Assembly: GCA_019096195.1 (NCBI GenBank)
Contig: JAGTXK010000055.1
Span: forward strand, 2,232,001 to 2,296,000
Origin: Boletus sp. NGJ
Taxonomy: Eukaryota > Basidiomycota > Agaricomycetes > Boletales > Boletaceae
Direction: 5' to 3'
DNA length: 64,000 bases
Below the pieces are notes generated by a model. The model searched no databases and was not told the DNA's origin. It was given only the letters and a program-made list of their open reading frames with translations. This document shows positions 34,756-47,500 of this stretch, one piece after another (position 1 is the stretch's first letter; each line of letters opens with the position of its first letter). Position numbers and translations under genes: made by a program.

Positions 34756-35859
34756 GTATGTAGATTCAATTTTCCATATTCTCTTACAGCAATGCTGGGA
34801 GAAAGTGCTGTAGCTGCAAATCCACTGGCCCTCACCATTGGCATCTACTGCCCACTATGCCTTATGAGCTTGTGAGGCCAACTGACTTGCAGATGTGGTT
34901 GCAGGCATAACCACATCAAAAAACCCTCTGTTACAGTGGTTGCTGTCCCTTGTCTGCAGTGTTTACCCAGTTATCGATGTAAAAGATAATGTAGATCCTA
35001 ACATTGCACCAGCTGTTGAACTTGCAGAAGACACAGACACTCCCCCCAAACAAGTCCTACTGGCTAATGCCCTGGAGGACAGTGATCATGAGGATGATGA
35101 GCCAGAGCTTGATAAACAGGACATCATTCTTCATTGGAATGTACTGGAGGTAAGTAAACCTTGGGTCATCAGCCATCCTGCCTAAGTAGTCATTTCATGG
35201 TCAACATTTTTGAACTTCATGCCCCCCCTGCGAGCTACTGACATCCTTCACAGAGCAGATTAGGCAAGTCCCTGATGGCTTCAGAGGCTTTCTATTTGAA
35301 GTCAGGCATTAGCAGACTCAAGAGGCTTGCCTTAATGATGTCTGTGTGAATGGTTGCACTGCAGTCCTTTATTCTGAGCTAACTGAACATGAGACATCAC
35401 ATATTGCCATTTTTTTCCACTCATGACCCCCTCCACATCAGATATCAAGTATCAGACAAAGATTTGTGGCATATGTAACATATCATGGACAAAATTCTAG
35501 GAGAAGTCTATATGGATTCTTCCAATTCACTGATCTTCATCATGGGGCCACTGGGTTCTCTGCACCATTCACTTTGACTTCCAGTACCTCCTCTTATTTG
35601 ACAGTCTTGCAGAACAGCAATCTTGGGAAAATGACTTGTCAGTACACACTCCTGCCACACCCAGTTGCTGCCTGCCTTAATGTCTCACCATAGAACATCC
35701 TCATCTTCATAATGTGGCTCAGCCACATTGGTCACTCATGTCACAGACTTCCACAAGCCCCTCAACCTCAGTGGCTTGCAGTTCCTGTTATGGTATGTCA
35801 TAGACATTATCATACAGTAACTGGTGTCAAAAATCTGAAGGTGCACACATGAAACAGTG
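34756..35859. other. CpG-poor repeat-like sequence, no gene
   Basis: A 96-residue plus-strand frame (34895-35185) has an acidic segment (EDSDHEDDEPELDKQD), but no domain or splice context supports it as a gene. Composition (very few CG) matches the decayed repeats on both sides. Confidence 0.4.
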
Positions 35860-36640
35860 AATTGAGTGACTGAACTGGACTGACTGGACTGACCAACTCA
35901 CTGATTTTACTGGATGAACTGGATGACTGGATGACTGATCTTACTGGATAACTGACTTACTGGATTGACTGAATGGACTGGATTGACTAGATAACTAAAT
36001 GCCTGGTCTTACTGAATAACTTGTCCCACTGAATGATTAGCTTTATTGGATCTCTGAATTAACTAGACATTTGGATTCACTGAACAACTGGAATAACTAA
36101 AATACTGAACAATTGGAGGATTGGATTTACTAGATGACTGGATTGACTGGATGACTGAATTGACTGGCATAATTGCAATACTGGGTCACTGTGTCATTGA
36201 TCTGTTGATTCTTCTGCACAATTGAAGTGACTGTATCACTGACTTACTGACTTACTGAATTAGCTGTACCATTGGATTACTGGGTTAATGGACTGCTAAG
36301 GCTACTAGAGGACTAAACTATTGGGTCACTGGAATATTGAAACTACTGTGAGACTGGATTGCTAGCTTATTGGATGATTGAAACTTCTATTACTATTGTA
36401 TAGCTGGATTACTGATGTACAGTATTGAATTACTAGATACAATGGATATCTGGATTACTTGGTTGCTGGACTGCTGAAGCAATTAGAATTATTGAACCAC
36501 TGAGTCTCTGTGTTATTGAAACTACCATAACTATTGGATAACTGATCAATTGTAGTCCTGCATTACTGAACTTATCAAATGACTGGATAACTAGACCATT
36601 GGGCTACTAAACAAACTAGCTCCAGTCAATCCAGTCAATC
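35860..36640. repeat. ACTGGAT-type degenerate array with inverted end
   Basis: About 780 bp of loosely repeated 9-13 bp units built on ACTGGAT / GACTGG / TTACTGGATG. The right end (36611-36640) flips strand to TCCAGTCAATCCAGTCAATC, complementary to the first units. This is the same architecture as the CATAGT fold-back 6 kb to the left, and it also almost lacks CG. No coding content. Confidence 0.6.
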
Positions 36641-36745
36641 CAGTTGTATCAACATGACCTTACATTATCACCTCAGGCCATCTCATGATTCTGCAGTTTC
36701 ACCTTGCTTGCAAAGCAAGGTCCATGCATGGTCACCTATTCTGCA

Positions 36746-36940
36746 GATTTGCTACAAGAACAAACATTGATAAAAAGGATTTGTGAATCTTGTGCCAGGT
36801 CATGAATCTTTCGCTGTATTTAGCACCTTGGATTTCTAAGATTCGCTACATGAACAAATAATGATATATTTGGAAACAGATTTGTAAATCTTTTGATGGG
36901 TTGTGAGCCCTTCGCTGTATTTGGCATCTCGGATTCCCAG
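36746..36940. repeat. Two tandem ~95-100 bp units
   Basis: Copy 1 (36746-36839) starts GATTTGCTACAAGAACAAA and copy 2 (36840-36940) starts GATTCGCTACATGAACAAA. Both contain TTCGCTGTATTTRGCAYCT near the end. They are clearly diverged direct duplicates of unknown origin, next to the left KDZ arm. Confidence 0.7.
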
Positions 36941-37032
36941 TAGCACATGTCGGCATTGCAACTTGCAAGCAAGGTCCTAGTCGTCAATGACAACGCCTAA
37001 TTTGTGATGATAGCCACCCTTTGAGCGAGGCT

Positions 37033-37945
37033 CACCTATGGTTCCCACACTTAGAGCCTAATTAAGAATGACGGCTATTGCCGTCACTATTGATTGTTTG
37101 GCTTGTTAACACTATTTTGCCAACACCGGCAATAAATATTGCCCCAAATACCAGACTTCCCGTGCATAGAGCCACCGGGTGATCGTGGCACAGCTCGGGG
37201 CCAATAGCTGTGCCTTCAGCCACGTGCCCGAACTTGTGCCTCAGCACTACGAGAGCTGAAGCCAGCAAGGTAAATGCTTCCCATGCCCCTTCCCCCCTGA
37301 CCACAACACCGTCGTCGTTGCTGCCATTGTTAGTGACGTTCCCCACGCCGTCCAACATCATTCTCGTCTCCCCCAGTATCTCATCACCTCCCGTGAGTTT
37401 CCTGCTTGCAACAGACCTCAACAACGCTCTCAATCAACACTGTCGTTGTTGGTGTCGTTCCCTATGGCATTCAATGTCATTGCTCTCTCCCCCAGCATTC
37501 TAACACCTCATGCGAGCTCCCTGCTTGCCGTGGACCTCACCAACGGTCCCAAATTCTCTCCGCCATCTCCCCACGCGTTGTTGTCACTGTCTCGTGCTTC
37601 CACTCTTTTTTTCCTGCCAATCACCATCTCTCAGTCACCCACTCTGTGCTCATTTGGCATCCCAAGCCTGCCCTCGTCCCCCTTGTCTTTTCCGCCACCA
37701 TCGTCGCTTGGTTTCCTGCTCTACTCGCTTCTCTGCCCCCTATCTGTCGGGCAAGTTCTCTTGCACTCATTTGACCGTCCTGCGCCCGCCTACTCTGTTC
37801 GCTTCACCACCCCTCTACCTGTTGGGCATCCCGGTCTTCCTGCACACTCGGTTTCTTGTCAGCAAGCTCATTCGCACACCTATCTTCCTCCTCAGGTCTT
37901 GCAGCCCATGTCTCGCTGCTCTTCGTCAACAAGGATTCAAGGAAT
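37033..37945. repeat. Left inverted arm of the KDZ element
   Basis: Matches 51512-52438 in reverse complement. Compared with the right arm it shows many CG-to-TG or CG-to-CA differences (for example CCCGTGCATAG against CCCGCGCACAG). Long Ser/Pro/Leu-rich open frames occur in both arms, but they follow the C-rich composition and show no domain. Just inside it, 37961-38025 repeats ~65 bp of the arm (37841-37905) in decayed form. Confidence 0.8.
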
Positions 37946-38441
37946 TACAGTTAGGTTAGTGCACACTCTGTTTCTCATCAGCATGCTCATTCATATGCCT
38001 ATCTTCCTCTTTAGGTCTACTGCCAGATGGTCGCGTCCACTTGCCTCTCCTTATGTTCTTGCTGCCCATTACTTTGCTCAATGTGTCTTATCACCTTGCA
38101 ACCATGTCATTCTGACACATGGTGGATGATGTTGTGATCACCCTGTGGCTTGCAATCTGTCTGGCTAATGTAAGTATCGGTGAGATGTTAATGATTCTCT
38201 TATCATGTCATACCACTCTTCTGATCCTGACCGCTGGGCCCTAATATTGTATGTCATGCTACTCAAGCGAAGATTTGTTAACATTCTATAAAATTATGTA
38301 AAGAATCTAAACAGTCAGGACAGAACTCTGTCTCATCAGCCGAAAACAGTTGATGAAGTGGATGAAGTAAGTAATGCCAATACTATTTCTATGTTGGTCA
38401 TAGTTGTAGTGCTACTATCCAGATGCATCCAAAGTCTCCCC
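37946..38441. other. Subterminal KDZ spacer, no gene
   Basis: Contains the decayed ~65 bp duplicate of arm sequence at 37961-38025 and otherwise AT-rich spacer downstream of the last minus-strand gene. Confidence 0.5.
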
Positions 38442-39804
38442 TCAACTGTGGTTATCAGATGTGTTTGTCTGAACATCATGAGGTGAGCTTTGAGTCCTAC
38501 CCTTATTATGTGTTCCTCCCCGGTCTGAGCGTCTGTGGCATGCATGCTCTGTGATTTCACTGGACTCAAGTTGCTGATTCCTTTTCTGTTGAAGTTCCTC
38601 AAATTCCGCTTCAGTCAGAGACCTCCATGATATTGTACCCAACTCCCACTTTCTAAGGAGCATTTCAAGTTGGGGAAGGGCACTGGATGCCTCACTAAGG
38701 TTTATGAAGGAGATGTTGCTCGGCCAGCCATCAATCACGACATGATAGCACTGGACCACATTTCTAAAATAGTATGCCCAATGCATCCTTGCTGACGGTT
38801 CTCTTGTGATTTCCTCTATGACCATGTAAGAACGCGAGATGAGAAAGTAGAATAGATACATACACAGTTTCTTGTTAATAATTGCATGGATATCGCTGTG
38901 CATATGATGGTTTTGTGCCGCTCCTAAGTAGCATCATGTAAGTATTCAAAGTGAAGAAATTTTCAATTTACCTTTGATTCCTTGGAGGGAAAACCCTTCC
39001 ATCTTGCTAACGAGATCCTGCTTGTTGATGTGCATGACACTGCCCATAAAGTCAGTGACACCCTCTGTTGTGAAAGCAACACCCTCAAGTAGGAGGTCTG
39101 TGGATCCACGTACAGCATAAAGGATTGTTTCTGTGCCGGTGTGATGACAGAGACCATTGAGCTGCAAGTTGGGATTTAATTAGCTTGACAACAAAGCTTA
39201 GACTAGTTGTGTGCATACCTCATCTTCAATTCTTCTCAATGTGTGGGTGACATCATTGACCCGAGACCGTATATTGACCCGAAAACCAGTGGCTGTTGCC
39301 TCACGATGCTGTGAGAATTCTTCAACAAGTGCCGTTTTCGCCTCAGTGGAGAGGGTCTGGTACTTGCAGCAGTACTCTTCTACAAGCCTAGGAAGAGTGG
39401 CTCTCCCGCTCACGCCCAGTTCTAGAGGGGAAAAAAAAACACCGTAAACATATATCAGTGTGAAAATAAATCAGGATGCTGCAGGGCTTAGTACCGTGGG
39501 CATGAGCATCACGAGATTTCTTCCAGAAGAATGTGTTCCAGGCATTCACCTTGTTGTGCTTTCGGAGAAATGGTCCATGCCGGAAATACAAGTCATCCTG
39601 GACACAATGGAGGCTCTTGTGGTGGGTAGCGGCAAATTTCTTCGTTGCGTTACCAATTTCTTGCCAGGTGCTGTCAAGATTCTCCTTGAAATGGTGTGAC
39701 CTGTCCCATCGCTCAGAGAGTAACATCTTCCGAGCATCTTTGTTAAGAATGACCCTTGGTTGCTGTTGGGGGATTGGCTGCAAGTGTTGTGGTGCCCTTG
39801 GCAT
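38442..39804 (-). CDS. KDZ-associated gene B, HMG-box-like N-terminus
   Basis: Starts MPRAPQHLQPIPQQQ (39804). Reads HKSLHCVQDDLYFRHG, then VNAWNTFFWKKSRDAH, which resembles the first helix of an HMG-box (NAWN.F...K), followed after an intron by GVSGRATLPRLVEEYC, LVEEFSQHREATA, THTLRRIEDE, LNGLCHHTGTETILYAVRGS, FMGSVMHINKQDLVSKMEGF, the later INKKL segment, VVQCYHVVIDGWPSN, LEMLLRKWELGTISWRSLTEAEFEEL, and a charged end. Introns are short and mostly keep frame, so it may be functional. This combination recurs in basidiomycete repeats but has no assigned function that I know. Inference: a DNA-binding partner of the transposase. Confidence 0.55.
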
Positions 39805-39972
39805 GGCTGGTGGTATAACAGACAACTGGATCCAACGGAGACATAGAGTCAAAGACACCACATATTTATATATGCTCAATGCTAGCCACATCCCTTAATG
39901 CACCGCATGGTGCGACCCTAGTGAATAGCACAAGTAAACAGAACAAAAGGAAATCTACTGTGTAACGACAAA

Positions 39973-41303
39973 TCAAGTGACTTTGAGGATGAACAACAAC
40001 GTGAGCAACAATGTGAGAGCACCCAAACATTTCAATATGATTTCAAATGCCACCCAGAATTTCTGTATAAAAGGTAAGGAAAAATGAAGCCCAGAAACTA
40101 TGATGAAACACATACCTTGCCAGCAGGCACACTGGGGCCCTGAAGGTCCTTGAGTAAGGCAGCTGCAAGGAGGGAAGCCTGGTTGGGTTTGAGGCCCCAC
40201 TCAGGAGTGACGAGAGTCTTCTCCCAATGACTGGTACGCACATTGCTGATCAAATCACGGAGCTAACCAAGGATTATATCATCCAAACCGAAGCGGTCTA
40301 ATATAGCATCAGAGTGAGGGCCGATACTAATTAAGGGAATGGCGGTTTGTTGTTCCGCCCATAAATTGAGAGGAGATGACGTGAAGCTCTTGGGTTCTTT
40401 CTTGACCCTACCCAACAAAAAAGCTTCAGCAGGGCGGTGTGAGCGAACAGATGTCAGAGTCTGAGGGGGCTTTTGAGTTGGCATGACGACCTTGAAAGTC
40501 CACAAAAAGTTGCCCTCTGGCAAAGCAGAGCAATGAATGGGCTACCGGCAGCATCAAGGGGGGGGCAGGATATGTTGTGGTCCAATAGCACTGATTGGAG
40601 AGCCAGAAACTATGTTGAGATGAGCAAATGTGTCCTTGAGTGAATTTTAAACATGAACATACATTCGTGGACAAGCGGCTTGACGTCTTCAAGGTTGCAA
40701 CACTCTGAAAAACGGTAAAGATGGGGGATCGCCATCTCTTGACAGAATACCTGAACCATAGCAGCAATATGACCACTAAAGCTCACTTGTTGTTCGTAGA
40801 GCTCACGTGGTGTAACATAGAGATCAATGTTGACTTTGTCAGGTGTGAGCGTCGATGGAACCTTCTTGCCAGGGCATCAAATAAGAATGGATAGCCCTCC
40901 ATCAAGACGATCCTGGATTGTGATCTGAGAGCAAAAGTTAGTGAAAACAGTGAGTAGTTGTGAATCAACGTACTGCATCAAATAGATCTCCCAGAGACGC
41001 GTCAACCAGTGCAGGCCTGGAAAGCCCTCGGTTCCCGGATGCGCCAATTGGGTTGAACGAAAGGTAAGATGGGTGCAGTCCACCCGAAATGCGAGTTTCA
41101 TAGTGGGTGGCATCAAGATGGGCATTGTACCTCAGAAGTGCACGAGCAACAGCCTGGCGTTCATTGTTGCTGTAGCCACTGCCCAGACCAGACAAATAGA
41201 GTGATGCAAGCTGGGCCATTGTAAAGGTAGGTTGAGTAGTAGCCGCTGCCTCTACAGGTGAAACAGGCTCAGAAACTGAGGGCGTGTTGGAAGAAGATGT
41301 CAT
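39973..41303 (-). CDS. KDZ-associated gene C, uncharacterised
   Basis: Starts MTSSSNTPSVSEPVSP (41303; an in-frame Met at 41354 is possible). Reads FTMAQLASLYLSGLGSGYSN, RQAVARALLRYNAHLDATHY, GGLHPSYLSFNPIGASGNRG, LSRPALVDASLGDLFDAV, then after an intron IQDRLDGGLSIL, DKVNIDLYVTPRELYEQQVSF, VFCQEMAIPHLYRFSECC, LRDLISNVRTSHWEKTLVTP, EWGLKPNQASLLAALLKDLQ, and a last exon with a hydrophobic segment (LGALTLLLTLLFILKVT). The YNAHLD and FNPIGASGNRG strings look strongly conserved in style. No domain name can be given. It sits between gene B and the transposase, same strand. Confidence 0.5.
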
Positions 41304-44033
41304 ATGGTAGACAATTGAGAGTTTGAGAGAGAGAGGTGTGCCAGCATGAGTCAATAGTTGACCCTGACATTATGAATATGGTCACTCGACTCAACGATCC
41401 TCTAACATATCCAAGTGGCATACCTGGATGATATTCATTGCCTGAATGCTAGAAGACAGTGACTGTGAGATGTGAGATGTGAATGATATTGGATACCCAC
41501 CAATTGTTCGAATGCATGCACTGACACCGTTGGCAACATGAGCACAAAGACACTTTCAGGCTCAAGCCACTCAACGACCATGAGGCAACCCCATTGCAAT
41601 CGCACACTTTACAATAATAACACACTTTACAAGAATCATATTTGAATCAATCGTCAAAACTACCATTAGATATACACATATACATGAACAGTCCCAGTCA
41701 GCGTTCATCATTCAATCGTCATCAAAGTTCAGATATTCGGCCATCATCCGTGTAATTAACTGATCTTCCTCAAATGTAGCGGGATCATCGGTATCCTTGA
41801 AGTCATCTGACTCGCCCACATGTTGTCGGATATCAGGATCTTGTTCAGCAGTTCCTAAGTATGAAAAAAAGATCAAGCTTATGCTTCCTAAACAACGAAG
41901 ACTTACCAGCTGCAGGGTGCATTGAGTTCGGAGAGACCACTTCATCAGGAGGAGGTGAACACTCTGGGGTGTTGCGAGGAGTATCAATTCCTTTGCGTGT
42001 ACCAGCACCTTTGTGGCCATCATAATATGGCAATGCCTCAAGGCGATCCAAACAGTGGATATGGAGCAGATTGATACAGTGTCGGTAGCGGTACTTTCTT
42101 TTGAGCTCATGTGCAAGCTGCAGCTTCATCGTCATCAAACGAGTAATCACTCCATTAATTTCCTGTTCTTCATCATGAATGGATGTGCGTAAACGATGAC
42201 TCTCCACTTCAACACGAACGATTTCTTCACATGCACGACAAAGCTTGAAGTATTTGATGGTGGCTTCATGATAAGCCGGCTTTGCCCAATCCTCAATGTG
42301 AATATCAGTGCATGCGAGTGATGAAGAAGATCGAATTCACCGATGATACTATAGTCGACAATATCTTTCCATGTTATATTTGGGTGAGGAGGATTGAGCG
42401 CTGATGCTTCCTTACTGTAGCAGCTGATTGCACTTCTGAATTGCCTCAGAATGTCACTGAAGGGCTCTGGAGATTTGCTGACGAAGCTTATAGCCTAAAC
42501 AACATCAACCACTATCCAGAATCATCAAATGCATCTTACCAGTGCCTGACATGCCGAGCTTCGCAAGTTCAAATAGACGCATCACAACAAGTCGTTCTAG
42601 CTTGTCCAAAGCAGCATGATACTTTGTAATCATAGCCTCTTCCTTCCATTGGTTGTACTCGTCTCCTTCGATCTCCCAGTGTTCTTGAATATTGAGAAGG
42701 CTTTGAATGTGGCCGACAAGTGCTTCTGCATGCTGCAATTGTTGATATGCAGTGTCAACACAAACACGGGCTTTGTTGAGGGTGGTAGACATGTCAGCAA
42801 GGTTTCCAGGAAGAACATCAGATAATGCCATATTTGCGGCTTCACACACCAAACCCCATTTGCAGCTATAACGATTAGTCCAAGGTTACAAGATAGATGC
42901 ACCGCACTTACTTTTTATCTGCAAGTTCATCCAGAACATGGACATACTGGATATGGAGATTATTCCGAACAGGAAGCTCCTTCAGACTGCCAAGATAGTG
43001 TTGTTCCTGTTCATGGAACTTCTCGAAAGTGCCGTCAGTAATGTCAAATTCCATCTTCAGAACATTAAGCTCAGCTGTCAGTGAGTGGACAGCTTCAGCC
43101 ACAGCTCGGTAGTGGTTCCAAAGGAAAGTACCTATAAGATCACATCAGTGAAATGCAAACATTTGGTAAGGTGAAATGTACTGAGAACAGCATATTTATC
43201 AGCATTCCAGAAAGCAAAGTGTTGTTCAATAGCTTGATGATGATGGAACCTGGTGGAATGTCGTATGGTTGAGGCAAGATCATTTGATGCCAAGAAGACA
43301 TGTTCACAGCCTTCACCTTCCGTATGGCCAGTTCCTCGTATGTAAAGTGGATGCCAATTGAGTTGACATTTCCGATTATGAGCATGGCCATGAAATGCAC
43401 CCACCATCATTCACACATTCAGGGCCTGTGCTGTCGGTCCCAGTGTACTGTTTGACAGCATTGTGTTGAACACACAGCCGATATCATAAAATATCGCCCC
43501 ATTTGGCCCATAAACTGACATCAGTTTGCCTACAATCGATAGCGGATACTTGGCCCTATAGATTGTTAGCAGTATAATAAAATATCAGGGGAAATTTACA
43601 GCTCTCTGCTCCTAACCATATCACAAGCAAGAAGGATGAAGTGATGACAGCAAACGGCAGCAAAGATCCCTGATTCTTGAAAAACTTGAAACATTTTTTT
43701 TCCATTTCTCAGGACCTGTGTTTCGCCAGCGATTAACACAAGCTGACTCACCAGTATCAGGTTCATCAACCCAGTCATCTGATAGTTCATCGCCCAAGTC
43801 AAGCTGACATCAACATTAGCATGATTTCATAAAGCCAGAACCAAGCTTACCCTGGGGCGTACATCATTTGCATACTTGTCAACGTCACTTGTGGGGATCC
43901 ATAGATCCGAACGTGCTGTATGAGTGTCTTCACGTGGCACGACACCATAGGTACTTGAGTCCCAGCGCTTCAGACTATTGTTTCCATCAATTGCAACTAG
44001 CCACTCAAAGTCGAGGACTGGCTCGTCTTGAAG

Positions 44034-44515
44034 TGTTATGATCCCTTTCGGAAACCAATCCACAAGGCTTGGACGTGTCTTGCAGGCTACACGAGTCCTG
44101 GCTTAACGAATAAGGTGGGGAGTCTTAGGCCGTGCTATTCCTAACCCTATGATGACCGGTGGCCAAAGCTAATGGGTTATTGGAGGAAGAGTACAAATGG
44201 ATTAGACTGGGGTTTCCAGTCGTCAGAGTGCTACTTTATATACATGATGAGAATGTGCACAGACCAAGCAGTGCGTGTGATAAACTACTAGGTATAGTAA
44301 GACAGAGATTAATAGGGCTGTGTGAGAAGAGCAGAAATTAAAGAGGTGTGGATCACATGAGGTATGATGTCATATGATGTCATAGGTTCTAGACCTATCA
44401 TGTGATGTGTTTCCATGGTCACGTGCACAGTCACGTGACTTATGAAGAAAAGAGTTGAAGAAAATGGAAAGTAGGTGTTTGTTTGAAAAGTTTGAAAATT
44501 TCTTATATTATAACA
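44034..44515 (-). repeat. 3' LTR of the chromovirus
   Basis: 482 bp, TGTTAT...ATAACA, same length as its partner at 49966-50447. Two CACGTG E-boxes lie in the U3 part (44420-44425, 44432-44437). Confidence 0.95.
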
Positions 44516-47500
44516 CTACCCCCTCTTTAAGACTTGAATTCCAGGCGAGTCGTTGTTTTTTCATTTTCAGTGAAGTTTTCATAAGGAGTGAAAGAGAGAA
44601 GCGAATGCTGAAATGGATAAACCATGAAGCTTGCATGGTGCGGATGGGTTTAGACGATGGAAATCTTTAACTGCATCCGGTGCAGTGATGTGAATTTCTT
44701 CAGATTCCCAAGTACGATCGGTATTGTCATAACCTTTCCAATGAACCAGATATTCTAGTTTGCCTTTCTTCATCCTGGAAGCGGCAATAAAATCAACTTC
44801 AAACTGCTCTTCCCCCTCTTCATCAATCTCTATTGCATCAGGTCAAGATTTAGGCTGTCCGGGCAGCATATCTCTGTATGGTTTGACGCGAGAGATGTTC
44901 ACAGTTGGGTGAATGTGAACCGAATTTGGGAGTTTGAGCGTTACGGCGTTAGGAAGGATCCGAGTGATAGTGTAAGGACTGATCCATTTTTGAGTAAGCT
45001 TTTTTGCCGTATATGGAAGTTTTAATTTATCTGTGGACAGCCAGACTTGCTGACCAATAGAATATTCTGGTGCCATAGATCGTTTTTTATCAGAAGAGGT
45101 GATCATCCTCTCTCGTGTAGCTTCCAGCGCTTCTTCAATATCCTTATGATTACATCCCATTTTGTTCGCAAAACCCATGAGATTCCCTTCAAAACCCATA
45201 CGCGGTATGTAGTTTCGTGTTACTTTGAAAGGAATTTCGCCAGTAGCCGTTGTAACGGTGTTGTTATGCAAGAATTGGGCGAGCTTCAACCAGTTGACCC
45301 AGTCGTTTTGCTTCTTTCTGGCATATGCATGGAGATACTGTTCAAGATCTCAGTTAATGCACTCAGTTTGTCCGTCTGTTTGCAGATGATATGCCGTAGA
45401 GATTTTTGTTTTATTCCAAGAAGCTTACAAAGCTCTTGTGTGAAGGCTGAAACGAACTGTGGTCCTCGATCTGAGATGAGGGTAGAAGGAAGTCCATGTG
45501 TTGACCATATATGGTCTCTAAATAGAACAGCGAGGTCCTTCGAAGAACATGTATCATAAGTGGATATAAAAATAACTTCTTTAGAAAATCTGTCCACAAC
45601 AACACAAATAGCTGTAAATGATTGTGATGGAGGTAAACCTGTGATAAAGTCTACTGATAAATCTTCCCATGGTCTTTTTGCCGCGGGTAGAGGAATAACT
45701 TTTCCTGCTGGTGCATTTTGCTTACCCTTCGTGAGGGCGCACACTTGGCAGTGATCTATGTAATTTTTTACATCCTTTGTGACTCCTGGCCACGAGAAAT
45801 ATTGAGAAAGTGTGTGTATAGTTTTGGAATGACCGCCATGTCCTGCAATGGGCGAGTCATGACATAAGGTAATGATTTCTGTATGTAAGGGTTTGGGAAC
45901 AAATATTTGGTCTTTTTCATTTTTGAATAGATTAAGTTCAGAATAGAAAAGGAAATTGTTTATGGTGTCTATGTCATATTTTTTAGATTCTTTTTGTATT
46001 TTTGTTGTAAGGTCTGAAGAGAGAGAAACATGATTTATAAAAATAGAAGGAGGGAGAATGGTGACATTTTGATTATGATCTGTAACTGCGTCGCTGTGAT
46101 CGGGTCTTCTGAAAAGAGCGTCGGCTCTTCCATTTGAAGAACCTGATTTGTAAACAAAAGAATAATTAAATTCTTGGAGAAGTGCATGCCAATGTGCTTG
46201 ACATCCACTAAGCGTTTGAGGCTTCTTCCAATATTCTAAGTTCTTGTGGTCAGTCCAGATTTCAAATCCTTCTCGACCGATTAGATAGTGGCGCCATTCT
46301 TCTAGGGCGCAGATTACTGCAAGTAATTCTTTGTCATAAATGGGATAGTTGCACTCTGTGCTATCAAAAGAGTGGGAAATGAAGGCGACTGGTTGCCAAT
46401 TACCATCATTACATAATGTGGAGAGCACAGCTCCTGTGGCGATGTCCAAGGCATCAGTTTCCATGCGCATTTCTTGATTGCGGTTTGGATACACGAGAAG
46501 TGGCGCTTCTGTAAATTTTCTTTTTAAGTTGGAGAATGCTTCTTGTTGTTCTGGACCCCATTTGAACAGAACGTCTTTCTTGGTAAGATCGTTTAGGGGT
46601 TGGGCGATTTGTGCGAAGCCTTCTATGAATCATCTATAATAATTACAGAGTCCGAGGAAGCCTTGAAGTTGCTTCAGTCGTGTAGGTATTGGCCAATCCA
46701 TGACTCCGGCTACTTTCTTCGACTGCATCTCTACCCCCTCTTTAGATACAACCATTCCTAAAAAGTCCACTTTTTCTGCTGAGAAGGTACACTTTTCTGG
46801 TTTTACATAAAGGTCGTTCTTGCGTAAGCGATGTAGAACTTCCTTTACAACTTCTTCATGTTGTTCTTTTGTCTTTTTTGATGTAAATATCATGACGTCG
46901 TCGATGTAGATGACGACTACAGCATACATGTCATTAAATATGTCGTTCATCATAGTTTGGAACGTGGGAGGAGAGTTCGTGAGTCCGAAATACATAACAG
47001 TAGGCTCGTATGCTCCGATAGGGGTGACAAAGGCTGCTTTCCATTCATCGCCTTCTTTGATATGGACATTGTTATATCCCCATCGAAGGTCCATAGCTGT
47101 AAATAAGTCTGTGTTTTTGAGTCGATCAATTAACTGTGGTATAAGAGGGAGTGGATAGAAGTTTTTGATGGTTCCTTCATTTAAATATCGGTAGTTCATA
47201 ACCATTCATTTTTTACTGTCCTTTTTTGGAATAAAGAAGACAGGAGATGTCTGTGGAGATTTGGAGGGTTTGACGTAACCCTTTTTGACTTCCTTTTCGA
47301 TAAATGTTCTGACTTTTTCCATCTCGATGTCCAAAAGGGGAATAACGCGTCCTTTCTTTGGGATGAAGTCTTCTTTGAGATCGATTGTGTGATCCCAATG
47401 TTTTCGTAAAGGCATCCTTTGAGATTCTTTCTCCGAGAAGACATCTAGAAATTCGTGATAAGTTAATGGAACTTTTTCTTTGAGTCCTTCTTCTATAGTA

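Noticed and set aside
34895-35185. Acidic 96-residue frame
   Set aside because: Sits in CpG-depleted repeat sequence with no homologous feature or splice sites recognised.
35860-36640. CRISPR-like array
   Set aside because: Units are short, degenerate and lack unique spacers, and the host is a eukaryote.
37446-38129. Long Ser/Pro/Leu-rich frame in the left KDZ arm, mirrored as 51385-52053 in the right arm
   Set aside because: C-rich composition makes long frames by chance, and several frames are open at once. No domain is recognised except where the right copy runs into the true transposase start.
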